Source: Metabacillus sp. KUDC1714 (lineage in GTDB: Bacteria; Bacillota; Bacilli; Bacillales; Bacillaceae). Taken from it: a stretch of 64,000 bases of DNA. Both the position numbers and the translations under genes were made by a program. Under the pieces are notes generated by a model that was given only the letters and a program-made list of their open reading frames with translations, did not search any database and was not told where the DNA came from. Numbering within the stretch: position 1 is the first letter of the stretch; each line of letters opens with the position of its first letter. Of the stretch, positions 35,413-44,018 are shown piece by piece. The stretch covers positions 4,901,501 to 4,965,500 of the forward strand of contig NZ_CP055263.1 of the NCBI RefSeq assembly GCF_014217835.1, in the 5' to 3' direction.

Positions 35413-36696
35413 TTATTTAAAAGTAGTTGGTAGCCAAAGAGAAATACTAGGAACAAACGCAATTAACAATGCTGCGATGATTAAAATAATTAAGAAAGGT
35501 ATACTGCTTTTAATAAAATCTTCAATTTTAGTTCCAGTAATCGAACACGTAGTGAACATGATCGTACCAAGTGGTGGTGTCATTGTTCCTATACTAATAC
35601 AAATGATAAAGAAAATACCAAAATGTACTGGATCAATTCCGTATTGCGCAAGCATCGGCATGAATAACGGGGTTAGGATAATAATCGATACATTTCCTTC
35701 AATAAACATCCCCACTACTAATAGAAAAACAATAACAACTAGGAAAAACAGAATTGGTGATGATACATTTGTCACCATTAACGCTGTCATTTTTTGTGGT
35801 ACTTGCTCTAACGTTAAGACCCAAGCAAAAGCAGAGCCCGCAGCTATAATAATGATAATGGAAGCTGAAGTATAAACCGTATCGACAAGTGCACGTACCA
35901 GTTGTTTTAGTTTCATTTCACGATAGATGACTAAACCTAGGAATAACGCATAAAATACAGCAATCGCTCCTGCCTCTGTTGCACTAAATATCCCTAATCG
36001 AATTCCTCCGATAATAATAACTGGTAACAATAGGGCAAAAAAAGCATCTTTAAAAGATAGTAATAGGTCTTTCGCTGTAAAATGTTCTTTATTGTCCGTT
36101 TCAAGTTTATGTTTTTTTGAATAAAAATGAACATAGATCATGAAAATGATACATAAAACAATTCCTGGTAAAACTCCTGCCATAAATAATGAACCAATTG
36201 AAATATTACCAACATACCCATACATAATTAAGGCAATTCCTGGTGGGATAATCGGTGTTATTAATGAGGTTGCAGCTGTTAAAACAGTTGCAAATGAACG
36301 ACTATATCCCTTTTTTACCATTTCAGGAACTAAGATCTTTGATTGCATGGCAGCATCTGCTATATTTGAGCCGGATAATCCACCCATAAGCGTACTTAAA
36401 ACTACATTTACCTGTGCTAATGAACCTGGTAATCGACTCGTTAAAATTTGAGCAAATCTTAACATTCTAGTTGTAATTCCGGTGTAATTCATTAAAATAC
36501 CCGCAGTAATAAAGAAAATAATCGCTAAAAGAGGAACAGATTCAATTCCCCCGACCATGCGTTGTATCAAAATAGAACTTGAAAAATTATCAATAAAAAA
36601 GAAATATACCGCGGTACTCACTATTAGTGCAAAAGCTATTGGTACGTTTAGTAAGAACAAAATTAGAAGAACAGATAGTACGACAATTAAAGCCAC
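35413..36696 (-). CDS. TRAP transporter large permease (DctM/SiaM-M type)
   Basis: 427 residues with about twelve membrane segments and the DctM-family hallmarks IIPPGIALIMYG and GTMTPPLGTIMFTTC. It is the ion-coupled transport subunit of a tripartite ATP-independent periplasmic transporter. It starts with GTG at 36696, one base after the DctQ stop codon, with GGGGGAG 7 nt upstream. Together with DctQ and DctP it imports a carboxylate, probably the sugar acid processed by the neighbouring UxaA-type dehydratase. Confidence 0.92.
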   Translation of the reverse strand: MALIVVLSVLLILFLLNVPIAFALIVSTAVYFFFIDNFSSSILIQRMVGGIESVPLLAIIFFITAGILMNYTGITTRMLRFAQILTSRLPGSLAQVNVVLSTLMGGLSGSNIADAAMQSKILVPEMVKKGYSRSFATVLTAATSLITPIIPPGIALIMYGYVGNISIGSLFMAGVLPGIVLCIIFMIYVHFYSKKHKLETDNKEHFTAKDLLLSFKDAFFALLLPVIIIGGIRLGIFSATEAGAIAVFYALFLGLVIYREMKLKQLVRALVDTVYTSASIIIIIAAGSAFAWVLTLEQVPQKMTALMVTNVSSPILFFLVVIVFLLVVGMFIEGNVSIIILTPLFMPMLAQYGIDPVHFGIFFIICISIGTMTPPLGTIMFTTCSITGTKIEDFIKSSIPFLIILIIAALLIAFVPSISLWLPTTFK

Positions 36697-36697
36697 T

Positions 36698-37180
36698 TTA
36701 TTCTCCCCCTTCTTTTTTTAGCTCAGCTTTTAGACTTTGAATGAGTAATCGGGTAAAATGAATAGCTGTTAGAACCCCCCCAATTGGTACAGCAATATCA
36801 ATATATTGGTAGCTAATTGCTAATATTGGTGTGACCTTACTGTGAGCTTGTGCTGTTAAACTGCTTCCAAGATAGATTAATACATAGATAAGGGCTGCAT
36901 AAATGGCGAGGGCCCTAATAATGATGGCGGAAATTTTTAGAGGACGTGGCATTTTATTTACAAAATAATCGACTCCAATATGGTTATCACGTTTCATGGC
37001 CGAACTCATCCCAACAAAAACAAGCCAAATAAATAGTCCTACTGAAATTTCTTCAGCCCATGCAACAGGACTATTTAAGACAAACCGTAAAAAAACATTT
37101 ATAACAGTAAGAGAGATAATAACAGCGAGTGCGAGTGTTGCAATAATATCATCAATGGGATCAAATATCTTTTTAATCAT
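36698..37180 (-). CDS. TRAP transporter small permease (DctQ type)
   Basis: 160 residues with four membrane helices. NVFLRFVLNSPVAWAEEISV and GMSSAMKRDNHIGVDYF are family signatures of DctQ subunits, which bridge the large permease and the binding protein. AAAGGGG precedes the ATG. It is adjacent to dctM by one nucleotide and follows dctP after a 100-nt gap containing a hairpin. Confidence 0.9.
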   Translation of the reverse strand: MIKKIFDPIDDIIATLALAVIISLTVINVFLRFVLNSPVAWAEEISVGLFIWLVFVGMSSAMKRDNHIGVDYFVNKMPRPLKISAIIIRALAIYAALIYVLIYLGSSLTAQAHSKVTPILAISYQYIDIAVPIGGVLTAIHFTRLLIQSLKAELKKEGGE

Positions 37181-37242
37181 AATTTTCCCCTTTTACTGAA
37201 CAATTTTAGCTTTCTCATAAACTATTAATTTGATTTAAGAAA

Positions 37243-37271
37243 GTAGGATTTCCTATTTAAGAAAATCCCAC
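37243..37271 (-). promoter_or_regulatory. Intercistronic hairpin between dctP and dctQ
   Basis: GTAGGATTTC and GAAAATCCCAC form a stem with a bulge and an 8-nt loop directly after the dctP stop. It probably protects or partly terminates the dctP message so that binding protein exceeds permease. Confidence 0.45.
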
Positions 37272-37280
37272 TCAATATGA

Positions 37281-38318
37281 TTATTGTTTATTTTCAAGTA
37301 ACTTTTGGATTTCCTCATATAAACCTGGAGTCCAATCTGGAAACGCTTCATACACGCTACCTACTTTTGCTTTAAAAGGTGCAATATCTATTTCATGAAC
37401 TTCTACACCCTCGTTTTTAAATTCTTCTAACACATTATCTGTTTGTTCTTCTAATACAGTACGTCCATATTCTGCAGCTTCATTTCCAGTTTCTTTTAAG
37501 ATTTCTACTACATCAGCTGGTAATGATTCGATAAAGCCTGTTCCTGCAATCCAAGATGTAATGAATTTTTGGTGACCAGTTAAAGATAAATGTTTAGAGA
37601 TTTCTTGTGCTTTTACACCTTGTAAAACAGGAAGTGGGTTTTCAGCACCATCAATTAAACCTTGTTGTAATGAAGTATATAAATCACCAAGTGGAGTTGG
37701 TGTTGCCGTTGCGCCTAAAGCCTCAAATGTTTTAATGGACATTTGGTTATTAGGTACACGAATCTTTAATCCAGCTAACTCCTCTGGGGTTGTTACTTTT
37801 TCATTTGTCATTAAATGACGAACACCATATGCTGTGTTACCGTTTACAATTTCAATATCTTGTTCTCTTAATTTATCTGTTAAACCTGCAAACCAATCAG
37901 TAGTTGTTAAGTATACTAAGTCATCTAAATTTTCAGTTAAGTATGGAGCTGTAAGAATACCTGCATCTGGAACATAATCCATTAAAAAGTCATAACCAGC
38001 CATAACAATGACGTTATTACCCATTTTTGCCTGTTCTACAACATCCTTTTCAGCACCTAGTTGCGAACTTGGATAAAGATTTAATACGATTTGCCCATCA
38101 CTTGCTTCAGCAGCTAATTCCTTCCACTTATTTGCTTGTTGATCAATTGGCTCACCTGGTTGGTTACCATATGCAACATTAATTTCAATTTTTTCTTTTT
38201 TAGTATCTCCATCACTTGATGAGGAAGAACTCGATTTTCCTGAAGTTGTACCTGAAGAACATGCATTTGCAATCATCAATAAAAATACCATTAAAACTGC
38301 TAATAATGATTTTTTCAT
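37281..38318 (-). CDS. TRAP transporter substrate-binding lipoprotein (DctP type)
   Basis: 345 residues. The signal peptide ends in a lipobox (MIANAC) and is followed by a Ser-rich linker, so the protein is anchored outside the membrane. The DctP fold is shown by SSQLGAEKDVVEQAKMGNN and GLKIRVPNN, whose Arg contacts the ligand carboxylate, and by DLYTSLQQGLIDGAENPL. I prefer the ATG at 38318 because AAAGGGG is 7 nt upstream; another ATG 6 nt earlier is too close. It is the substrate receptor for the TRAP permease encoded downstream and lies after the split dehydratase. Confidence 0.9.
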   Translation of the reverse strand: MKKSLLAVLMVFLLMIANACSSGTTSGKSSSSSSSDGDTKKEKIEINVAYGNQPGEPIDQQANKWKELAAEASDGQIVLNLYPSSQLGAEKDVVEQAKMGNNVIVMAGYDFLMDYVPDAGILTAPYLTENLDDLVYLTTTDWFAGLTDKLREQDIEIVNGNTAYGVRHLMTNEKVTTPEELAGLKIRVPNNQMSIKTFEALGATATPTPLGDLYTSLQQGLIDGAENPLPVLQGVKAQEISKHLSLTGHQKFITSWIAGTGFIESLPADVVEILKETGNEAAEYGRTVLEEQTDNVLEEFKNEGVEVHEIDIAPFKAKVGSVYEAFPDWTPGLYEEIQKLLENKQ

Positions 38319-38362
38319 TTCCATACCCCTTTTCTTTAGACTTTTTTTATTAAAGGAGACGG

Positions 38363-38376
38363 ATTAAGCGTTTTCA
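38363..38376. promoter_or_regulatory. cre-like box upstream of dctP
   Basis: On the minus strand TGAAAACGCTTAAT matches 12 of 14 cre positions. It lies 45 nt upstream of the dctP start and resembles the box at 42263-42276, pointing to catabolite control of the sugar-acid genes. Confidence 0.5.
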
Positions 38377-38412
38377 TTTACTTATACACCTTCGTCCCCA
38401 GTAAATCTACTA

Positions 38413-39600
38413 TTAAAATGTTGGGCCAATTCTCCAGATTCCAAAATCATGTTGTTTAAGTATTTCGGCTTTTGTAAGCTTGCCTGAGCAAACCATTCCG
38501 ATTTCGTCAAAAATTCTCTTTCCAACATCTTCTACTGTTTCTTTGCCATCAATGATAGAACCAGCATCAAGATCCATATTTTCTGACATTCTTTCAAACA
38601 TTGGTGTATTCGTAGATATTTTAATAACTGGAGCAATCGGTGAACCAGTAGGTGTTCCTCTTCCACTTGTAAACAAAACAACTTGAGCACCACCAGCAAC
38701 CATACCCGTTAATTGTTCGATATCATGACCAGGCGTATCCATCCAAACCAACCCTTTTTCCGTTGGAGCTTCAGCGTAATCTATGATCTCATTTAATTGA
38801 CTTTTTCCAGCCTTGTTTGCAGCCCCTAAAGATTTCTCTTCTAATGAGCTCAATCCACCTTTTATGTTTCCAGGACTTGGATTTCCTGTTCTTATATCAA
38901 CACCCATTAGAATTGATCGGTTTTCCATCGCTTTAATAATTTCATATGCACGTTTAGCAACTCTTTCATTCTTTGCACGTTTAGCAAGTAAATGTTCTGC
39001 TCCTATTAATTCAGTCGTTTCAGCTAAGATTGCAGTTCCTCCCTTTTCTACAATCATATCGCTCACTACACCAACTGCAGGATTTGCTGATAATCCTGAG
39101 CATGCATCAGAGCCGCCACATTCTGTTCCAATAATTAATTCACTAAAATCACACCATTCTCTCATTTGAGCGGAAGCTTCCTGTACTAGTTTAGTAGCTG
39201 CTTTTGCACCTTCAGCAATAGCCGATAAAGTACCACCATAATCTTGAATTGATACTGTTTCAACACGTTTACCTGTTTTAGCAATTTCACTTGCGACACT
39301 CCTAGCTTGGTGTGTTTCACAGCCTAATCCTAAAACTATGACACCATAAACATTTGGGTTAGTTCCTAATCCTACATATGTACGGAAAGTTTGTTCATAA
39401 TCTACTCCGACTTGAGCACAACCATGTTGATGGATAAAAGATACTGTTCCATGTACAAGTTCAGTAATTTGTTTTGCCGCCTGTGTAGCGCAAGTTATTG
39501 TTGGTAATATTAGCACATGATTTCTTACCCCTACTTTTCCATCGTGTCGTCTATATCCTAAAAATTTACCTTCATTGTTAGTTTCCAACAATTTTGTCAC
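38413..39600 (-). CDS. UxaA-family dehydratase, large (C-terminal) subunit
   Basis: 395 residues corresponding to the catalytic part of the altronate/galactarate dehydratase family (UxaA_C, GarD), which binds iron. Typical stretches are YRRHDGKVGVRNHVLILPT, HQHGCAQVG, GTECGGSDACSGLSANPAVG and DTPGHDIEQLTGMVAGGAQV. The N-terminal SAF domain is a separate gene (39578-39898) overlapping by 21 nt, so the enzyme is a two-subunit form. Members dehydrate altronate or galactarate, and the split pair SuyAB cleaves sulfolactate. The surrounding TRAP transporter, FAH-type dehydratase and semialdehyde dehydrogenase favour a sugar-acid dehydratase. Confidence 0.87.
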   Translation of the reverse strand: MTKLLETNNEGKFLGYRRHDGKVGVRNHVLILPTITCATQAAKQITELVHGTVSFIHQHGCAQVGVDYEQTFRTYVGLGTNPNVYGVIVLGLGCETHQARSVASEIAKTGKRVETVSIQDYGGTLSAIAEGAKAATKLVQEASAQMREWCDFSELIIGTECGGSDACSGLSANPAVGVVSDMIVEKGGTAILAETTELIGAEHLLAKRAKNERVAKRAYEIIKAMENRSILMGVDIRTGNPSPGNIKGGLSSLEEKSLGAANKAGKSQLNEIIDYAEAPTEKGLVWMDTPGHDIEQLTGMVAGGAQVVLFTSGRGTPTGSPIAPVIKISTNTPMFERMSENMDLDAGSIIDGKETVEDVGKRIFDEIGMVCSGKLTKAEILKQHDFGIWRIGPTF

Positions 39601-39898
39601 CTCTTCCTCTCACACCTTCTAAGTTGTGAACATGAACATGTTCGCCTTCCTCTATATCTCTTAATGCTTTCCCAATAACTTCCCCATATTTCATAATATA
39701 AGATCCACCTGTTATGGGTATAATGGCAAATTTATGCCCAAATAGTATAGTTTCCTTTACTATGATTTCCTTAGTTTTCTTATCTGGTAACGTAACTGTT
39801 AATTTGGTTTCAGCTGGTATCTCTTCTAATGCAACAGCTACACTGTCTTCAGGCCTCATAACAATTGTCCGATAGTTTTCTTCCTTCAAAATAATCAT
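39578..39898 (-). CDS. UxaA-family dehydratase, small SAF-domain subunit
   Basis: 106 residues forming a SAF domain (TIVMRPEDSVAVALEEIPAE, GHKFAIIPITGGSYIMKYGE, GEHVHVHNLEG), the N-terminal module of UxaA/GarD enzymes. Here it is encoded separately and translationally coupled to the large subunit, with which it overlaps. It is the first gene of the minus-strand operon whose promoter region holds two GntR-type palindromes and a cre box. The ATG at 39898 lies 2 nt behind AAAGGGG, which is very short. An upstream TTG at 39913 or a TTG at 39889 is possible. Confidence 0.85.
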   Translation of the reverse strand: MIILKEENYRTIVMRPEDSVAVALEEIPAETKLTVTLPDKKTKEIIVKETILFGHKFAIIPITGGSYIMKYGEVIGKALRDIEEGEHVHVHNLEGVRGRGDKIVGN

Positions 39899-40000
39899 TT
39901 CCCCTTTATTCAATCGATATTATTTGATTTTTGAACATTTTAATATCTTTATATTTGTAAGATTACTGATTTAAAACCGTTTGATATAGGATAGGTGGTG

Positions 40001-40011
40001 TGGTAGTACCA
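40001..40011. promoter_or_regulatory. GntR/FadR-type operator, site 1
   Basis: TGGTAGTACCA is a perfect palindrome (TGGTA-G-TACCA). It lies about 100 nt upstream of the UxaA small-subunit start. Short odd-centred palindromes of this form are typical of FadR-subfamily GntR regulators. Confidence 0.7.
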
Positions 40012-40069
40012 AATCAGCGATAATATTATAACAGGTTGTTCCTCTCTAAAAGGGTTGATCCTTAAAAAA

Positions 40070-40083
40070 ATATAACGCTTTCA
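40070..40083. promoter_or_regulatory. cre catabolite-responsive element
   Basis: The minus strand reads TGAAAGCGTTATAT, matching 13 of 14 positions of the CcpA consensus. It lies between operator sites 1 and 2 in the divergent uxaA/gntR promoter region, so glucose repression of the operon is likely. Confidence 0.7.
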
Positions 40084-40096
40084 TTTTTTATCTGTC

Positions 40097-40107
40097 TGGT
40101 AGTACCA
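40097..40107. promoter_or_regulatory. GntR/FadR-type operator, site 2
   Basis: A second exact copy of TGGTAGTACCA, 96 nt from site 1. A pair at this spacing could allow looping between regulator dimers. Confidence 0.7.
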
Positions 40108-40242
40108 CGCTTAAAAATAATGATATCATCATAATTGTGGCTTTTCAACGGAATTTTCAAACTTTTTAAAATTTAATAAAATATTTAAAATTATCCCTTT
40201 CTTTTGTATTAAGTTTTTATTAAAATAAATCAAATGGTATAT

Positions 40243-40253
40243 TGGTAATACCA
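40243..40253. promoter_or_regulatory. GntR/FadR-type operator, site 3 (autoregulatory)
   Basis: TGGTAATACCA has the same arms with a different central base. It is 24 nt before the GntR start codon, where binding would block its own transcription. Confidence 0.7.
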
Positions 40254-40277
40254 GTCTATTGAAAAGGTGGCTCTATA

Positions 40278-40982
40278 ATGGTTAAGATAAATCCAATAAA
40301 AAAAATCACTGTTACTGAACAAGTCATGGAACAGATTGCTTCCTGGATCACATCAAATGAGTTAAATCCTGGTGATAAACTGCCTAATGAACGTTTATTA
40401 GCTCAAGAATTTGGAGTGAATCGAGGGAGAATTCGAGAATCTTTACGCGCCCTTGCCCTAATTGGATTAATAACAATTAAACCCGGTGAAGGCAGCTATG
40501 TAAATAAGAGTGAATCTCCTATTCCTGCTGAGACCATTGGCTGGATGTATTATAATGAAATAGACAATCTAGATGAAATATATGCTGCTCGAAAATTAAT
40601 TGAATCCGAGGTTTTTCTTGAAGCATCTAAACACATGACTGATGATGATATAATTGTCCTAGAAAAAACGTTAATTGAATTGAAAAGTTTGTCCGTTAAA
40701 GAGAAGAACATTGTAGATTTCCAACAATTACTTGATGAATTCGATTTACACATGGGATTTTGTAGCAAAAATAAAATATATAACAAATTAATGCAAACAA
40801 TTGTACATCTTCGCCATGAATCAATGTTAAAGATACTTAATATCCCTGGTGCCTGGGAAAATAGTATTGAATGGAGAATAAAACTTGTATTAGCGATTAA
40901 AGATCATGATGATGAGAAGATAAAAGAAGCTATTAATCTTAATTTTACAAGAGCAAAACAATTCTATCGAAAAGCAGATTAA
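40278..40982 (+). CDS. GntR-family regulator, FadR subfamily
   Basis: 234 residues. The N-terminal winged helix (VMEQIASWITSNELNPGDKL, LAQEFGVNRGRIRESLRALA) is followed by an all-helical FCD effector domain (ARKLIESEVFLEASKHMTDD ... RHESMLKIL). FCD domains bind organic or sugar acids through a metal site. The gene is divergent from the uxaA/TRAP operon, and three TGGTA-N-TACCA palindromes lie in the shared promoter region, one just before its own start. It is therefore the probable specific regulator of sugar-acid uptake. AAAGGTGG lies before the ATG. Confidence 0.9.
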   Translation: MVKINPIKKITVTEQVMEQIASWITSNELNPGDKLPNERLLAQEFGVNRGRIRESLRALALIGLITIKPGEGSYVNKSESPIPAETIGWMYYNEIDNLDEIYAARKLIESEVFLEASKHMTDDDIIVLEKTLIELKSLSVKEKNIVDFQQLLDEFDLHMGFCSKNKIYNKLMQTIVHLRHESMLKILNIPGAWENSIEWRIKLVLAIKDHDDEKIKEAINLNFTRAKQFYRKAD

Positions 40983-41071
40983 ATATATTGCACTAATCCA
41001 TTTTTTGAATTTGATTTAAAGATAATAACAAGAAGTATGAACTAGTCATCTATTTAGAATGAAAGAGTTTC

Positions 41072-41112
41072 CCCGAAAGTCAATCGACACTTTCGGGATT
41101 TTTTCTTTTTTT
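41072..41112 (+). terminator. Terminator of the GntR gene
   Basis: CCCGAAAGT (41072-41080) pairs with ACTTTCGGG (41089-41097), followed by ATTTTTTCTTTTTTTT. A textbook rho-independent terminator. Confidence 0.88.
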
Positions 41113-41183
41113 TAAACTACAAGGAATACACCTGTAACATTAACATCAAGTACTTTTTTCCAAGTATTTAATTCTCCATTTGG

Positions 41184-42197
41184 TTACACTTCAATAATAG
41201 CTTTTATAATATTGTTTGCTGGATTTGTAACTTCCTCAAAATCAGTTCCGATATCATCTAACTTAAAACGTTTTGTAATGATCGGATTTACATCGATATC
41301 TCCATTTTTGACGCATGAAATAACGTACTTGAAGTCTTCTCGTGTTGCATTTCGACTTCCAAGTAAACTCATTTCTCTTTTATGAAATTCAGGATCATTA
41401 AATGTGATATCATCCTTTACGAGACCAACATAAACTAGTTGTCCTCCATGACTAACATAATCAAAGGCATTCATCATTGATGACTTATTACCTGTAGCAT
41501 CAAAAACAACTTCTGGAAAATCTCCATTTGTAATCTTTGATATTTCTTCAATTGGATCTTTAAGTGCATTAACCGTAAAATCAGCATGTGCCCATTCTTT
41601 ACAAAATTGCAATCGCTCTTCATGAATATCCATTGCAATCACTTTTGCACCAGCAAGCTTTGCAAATTTCATTACACCTAATCCAATTGGGCCACCACCA
41701 ATAATCAGAGCAAATTGATTGTCCTCAAGTTTTGCACGCCTTACAGCATGTGCTCCAATACTTAAAGGTTCAATCATAGCAGCTTGATCAAAACTAATAC
41801 CATTTACTTTTAACACATGATCAATAGGTAATTTGATATACTCTTTCATACCACCGTCAATATGGACTCCGAATACTTTCATATTTGTACAACAATTCGT
41901 TTTTCCTTGACGACAAGCAATACATTTTCCACATTCTAAAAAAGGAATTACCGCAACTGAATCACCGGCTTTTAATTCCATATCATTCATACCAACTTCT
42001 ACAATTTCACCAGATAATTCGTGTCCTAACACTCTTGGATATGTAAAGAATGGTTGATTACCATAATAGGCATGAATATCTGTTCCACATATTCCTATCC
42101 TTTTAACCTTAATAAGCACTTCTCCTTGCTTAATCTTCGGTATCTCTTCTTCTTTTTCTGTAAATCGCTTTGGTTCTTCACAACTTATGACTTTCAT
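41184..42197 (-). CDS. Zinc-dependent alcohol/polyol dehydrogenase (MDR family)
   Basis: 337 residues. Catalytic zinc ligands are in GICGTDIHAYYG and GHELSG. The structural-zinc cysteines are in ECGKCIACRQGKTNCC. The nucleotide-binding motif is GGGPIGLGVMKFAKLAGA. It resembles L-galactonate/L-idonate 5-dehydrogenase and related sugar-acid or polyol dehydrogenases. Those convert an aldonate to a keto-acid, which would feed the local pathway. I start at the ATG at 42197, with AAGGGTGG upstream; an earlier GTG is too close. A cre-like box lies 66 nt upstream. It is transcribed alone, convergent with the GntR gene. Confidence 0.87.
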   Translation of the reverse strand: MKVISCEEPKRFTEKEEEIPKIKQGEVLIKVKRIGICGTDIHAYYGNQPFFTYPRVLGHELSGEIVEVGMNDMELKAGDSVAVIPFLECGKCIACRQGKTNCCTNMKVFGVHIDGGMKEYIKLPIDHVLKVNGISFDQAAMIEPLSIGAHAVRRAKLEDNQFALIIGGGPIGLGVMKFAKLAGAKVIAMDIHEERLQFCKEWAHADFTVNALKDPIEEISKITNGDFPEVVFDATGNKSSMMNAFDYVSHGGQLVYVGLVKDDITFNDPEFHKREMSLLGSRNATREDFKYVISCVKNGDIDVNPIITKRFKLDDIGTDFEEVTNPANNIIKAIIEV

Positions 42198-42262
42198 GCG
42201 CCCCACCCTTTTAGAGAGAAATTCAATTAAGTTTATTCCTTATTTCAAAACAAACTTTTATA

Positions 42263-42276
42263 TGAAAACGCTTTAA
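42263..42276. promoter_or_regulatory. cre-like box upstream of the zinc dehydrogenase
   Basis: TGAAAACGCTTTAA matches 12 of 14 cre positions and shares the TGAAAACGCTT core with the box before dctP. Confidence 0.5.
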
Positions 42277-42410
42277 CAAAATTATATAGATCATCAATTG
42301 AAATTGAAATTACGAATATTGCTAATTTATACCCTATTTTAATATATTACAAGAAACAGCAGATCGTTTAAGGAGTTCAAAAACATGAACCCTTTTAACA
42401 TATCCAAATT

Positions 42411-42450
42411 TTAAAAAAGTAGCCTCAGACCATGAATCAACCCGAGGCTT
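42411..42450 (-). terminator. Terminator after the aldehyde dehydrogenase gene
   Basis: AGCCTC and GAGGCT (42421-42426, 42444-42449) form a stem; the minus strand continues ACTTTTTTAAAA. It lies 33 nt after the stop of the 42483-43955 gene. Confidence 0.65.
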
Positions 42451-42482
42451 AAGAAGGCATTTGATAGATTACAATATAAGCT

Positions 42483-43955
42483 TTAAGAACCCTTTACAAA
42501 AACTGTCTTAATTGAAGTGTAGAATTCTTTTGCTGCTTCACCTTGTTCACGAGATCCTGTACTTGAAGCCTTCATTCCTCCAAAAGGAGCTTGTAGCTCA
42601 ACACCAGCACTTTCAGCATTTACACGAACAAGACCTGCCTCCATATCATCAATAAAACTTAAGAAGGAACTAATATTTCTTGTGAAGATTGAAGCACTTA
42701 ATCCGTATTTTGAATCATTTGCAACATCAATTGCGTTTTCTAACGAATCTACTTTAAGTAAAGCTAATACAGGTCCAAAAATTTCTTCTTGCGCAATAAT
42801 CATGTCAGAGTTTACATTTTCAAAGACTGCTGGACGAACAAAGAAACCATTTTTATATTCGTCATCAGTTAACACTTCACCGCCATAAATAAGAGATGCG
42901 CCTTCTTGCTTACCTTTTTCAATATAGCTGCATACAGTGTTGAATTGTCCCTCACTTGCACAAGGTCCCATCCAAATACCATCTTTCAACCCATCACCAA
43001 TTGTAATTTCATCAATTTTCTTAAGCAGTAGCTCTTTAAATTGATCATAAATATCTGCCTCAACAATAACACGACTTGTTGCCGTACATTTTTGTCCAGT
43101 AGACTTTAAACCTCCGCTTAATACGGCATCAACAGCTAAATTTAAATCGGCATCTCTTGCTACGATTACTGGGTTTTTACCACCCATTTCAAGTTGGTAT
43201 TTAATACCTCTTTCTGTTGCTGACCTTGCAACATTTTTACCAACACCTTCAGAACCAGTAAACGTAATGCCGTTAAGTAATGGATGATCGATAAGTCCTT
43301 GACCAATAACTGCCCCAGAACCTGTAATGAAATTAAGAACCCCCTTTGGAAAACCGGCTTTTGCAAAGCATTCAACAACCTTAGCAGCAGTTACTGCAGC
43401 CTCTGTAGCTGGTTTAAACACAACGGTATTTCCATACACTAATGCTGGTGCAATTTTCCAAATAGGAATAGCTACTGGGAAGTTCCATGGTGTAATAACA
43501 CCAACAACACCTAGAGGAGTTCTTCTCGTAAACATTAGTGCATCAGGTTCTGTTGACGGAATTGTATCCCCATCTGAGCGCATTCCTTCCCCTGCATAAT
43601 AACGGAGAATAGCAACTCCTCTTGCTGTTTCACCTTTTGCTTCTGGTAATGTTTTACCCATTTCACGCGTCATGGTTTCTGCGATATCCTCAAGGCTTTC
43701 CTCTAGAAGATCTGCTACTTTATATAACAATTGCCCACGAGCAACTTGACCCAACTTACGCCACCCTTTTTTGGCATTGTGTGCTGCATTTACAGCTTCG
43801 TCTAAATCAGCCTTTGATGATTTTTGTACATTACCTACAATCTCTTCTTTATTTGCGGGATTATAGCTCGCAATCACATCATGATCAGAAGATTGTTTCC
43901 ATTCATTATTAATAAAATTTGAAAATGTTTGTGCTACTGTTTTCGTATGACTCAC
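42483..43955 (-). CDS. Aldehyde dehydrogenase, 2-oxoglutarate-semialdehyde (2,5-dioxovalerate) type
   Basis: 490 residues, a complete ALDH. Visible parts are [20 protein letters not shown], the general base Glu in [10 protein letters not shown] and the catalytic Cys in [15 protein letters not shown]. The end is [16 protein letters not shown]. The protein resembles YcbD/KgsaDH-type enzymes that oxidise 2-oxoglutarate semialdehyde with NAD(P), the last step of the Weimberg and glucarate pathways. A GTG start follows AGGGAGTGG. It lies 63 nt after the FAH-family dehydratase gene, with which it forms an operon, making a dehydratase-to-oxidation pair. Confidence 0.85.
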   Translation of the reverse strand: MSHTKTVAQTFSNFINNEWKQSSDHDVIASYNPANKEEIVGNVQKSSKADLDEAVNAAHNAKKGWRKLGQVARGQLLYKVADLLEESLEDIAETMTREMGKTLPEAKGETARGVAILRYYAGEGMRSDGDTIPSTEPDALMFTRRTPLGVVGVITPWNFPVAIPIWKIAPALVYGNTVVFKPATEAAVTAAKVVECFAKAGFPKGVLNFITGSGAVIGQGLIDHPLLNGITFTGSEGVGKNVARSATERGIKYQLEMGGKNPVIVARDADLNLAVDAVLSGGLKSTGQKCTATSRVIVEADIYDQFKELLLKKIDEITIGDGLKDGIWMGPCASEGQFNTVCSYIEKGKQEGASLIYGGEVLTDDEYKNGFFVRPAVFENVNSDMIIAQEEIFGPVLALLKVDSLENAIDVANDSKYGLSASIFTRNISSFLSFIDDMEAGLVRVNAESAGVELQAPFGGMKASSTGSREQGEAAKEFYTSIKTVFVKGS

Positions 43956-44018
43956 TAAAATCCACTCCCTATTTTTAAAATTAATTTATTGAAACTCAAG
44001 GTGACGTATAAATTCAAC

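Noticed and set aside
38813..39169. 118-residue frame opposite the UxaA gene
   Set aside because: Antisense shadow of a clear catalytic gene, with no ribosome binding site.
42682..43912. Several plus-strand frames opposite the aldehyde dehydrogenase
   Set aside because: Antisense shadows of a highly conserved enzyme gene.
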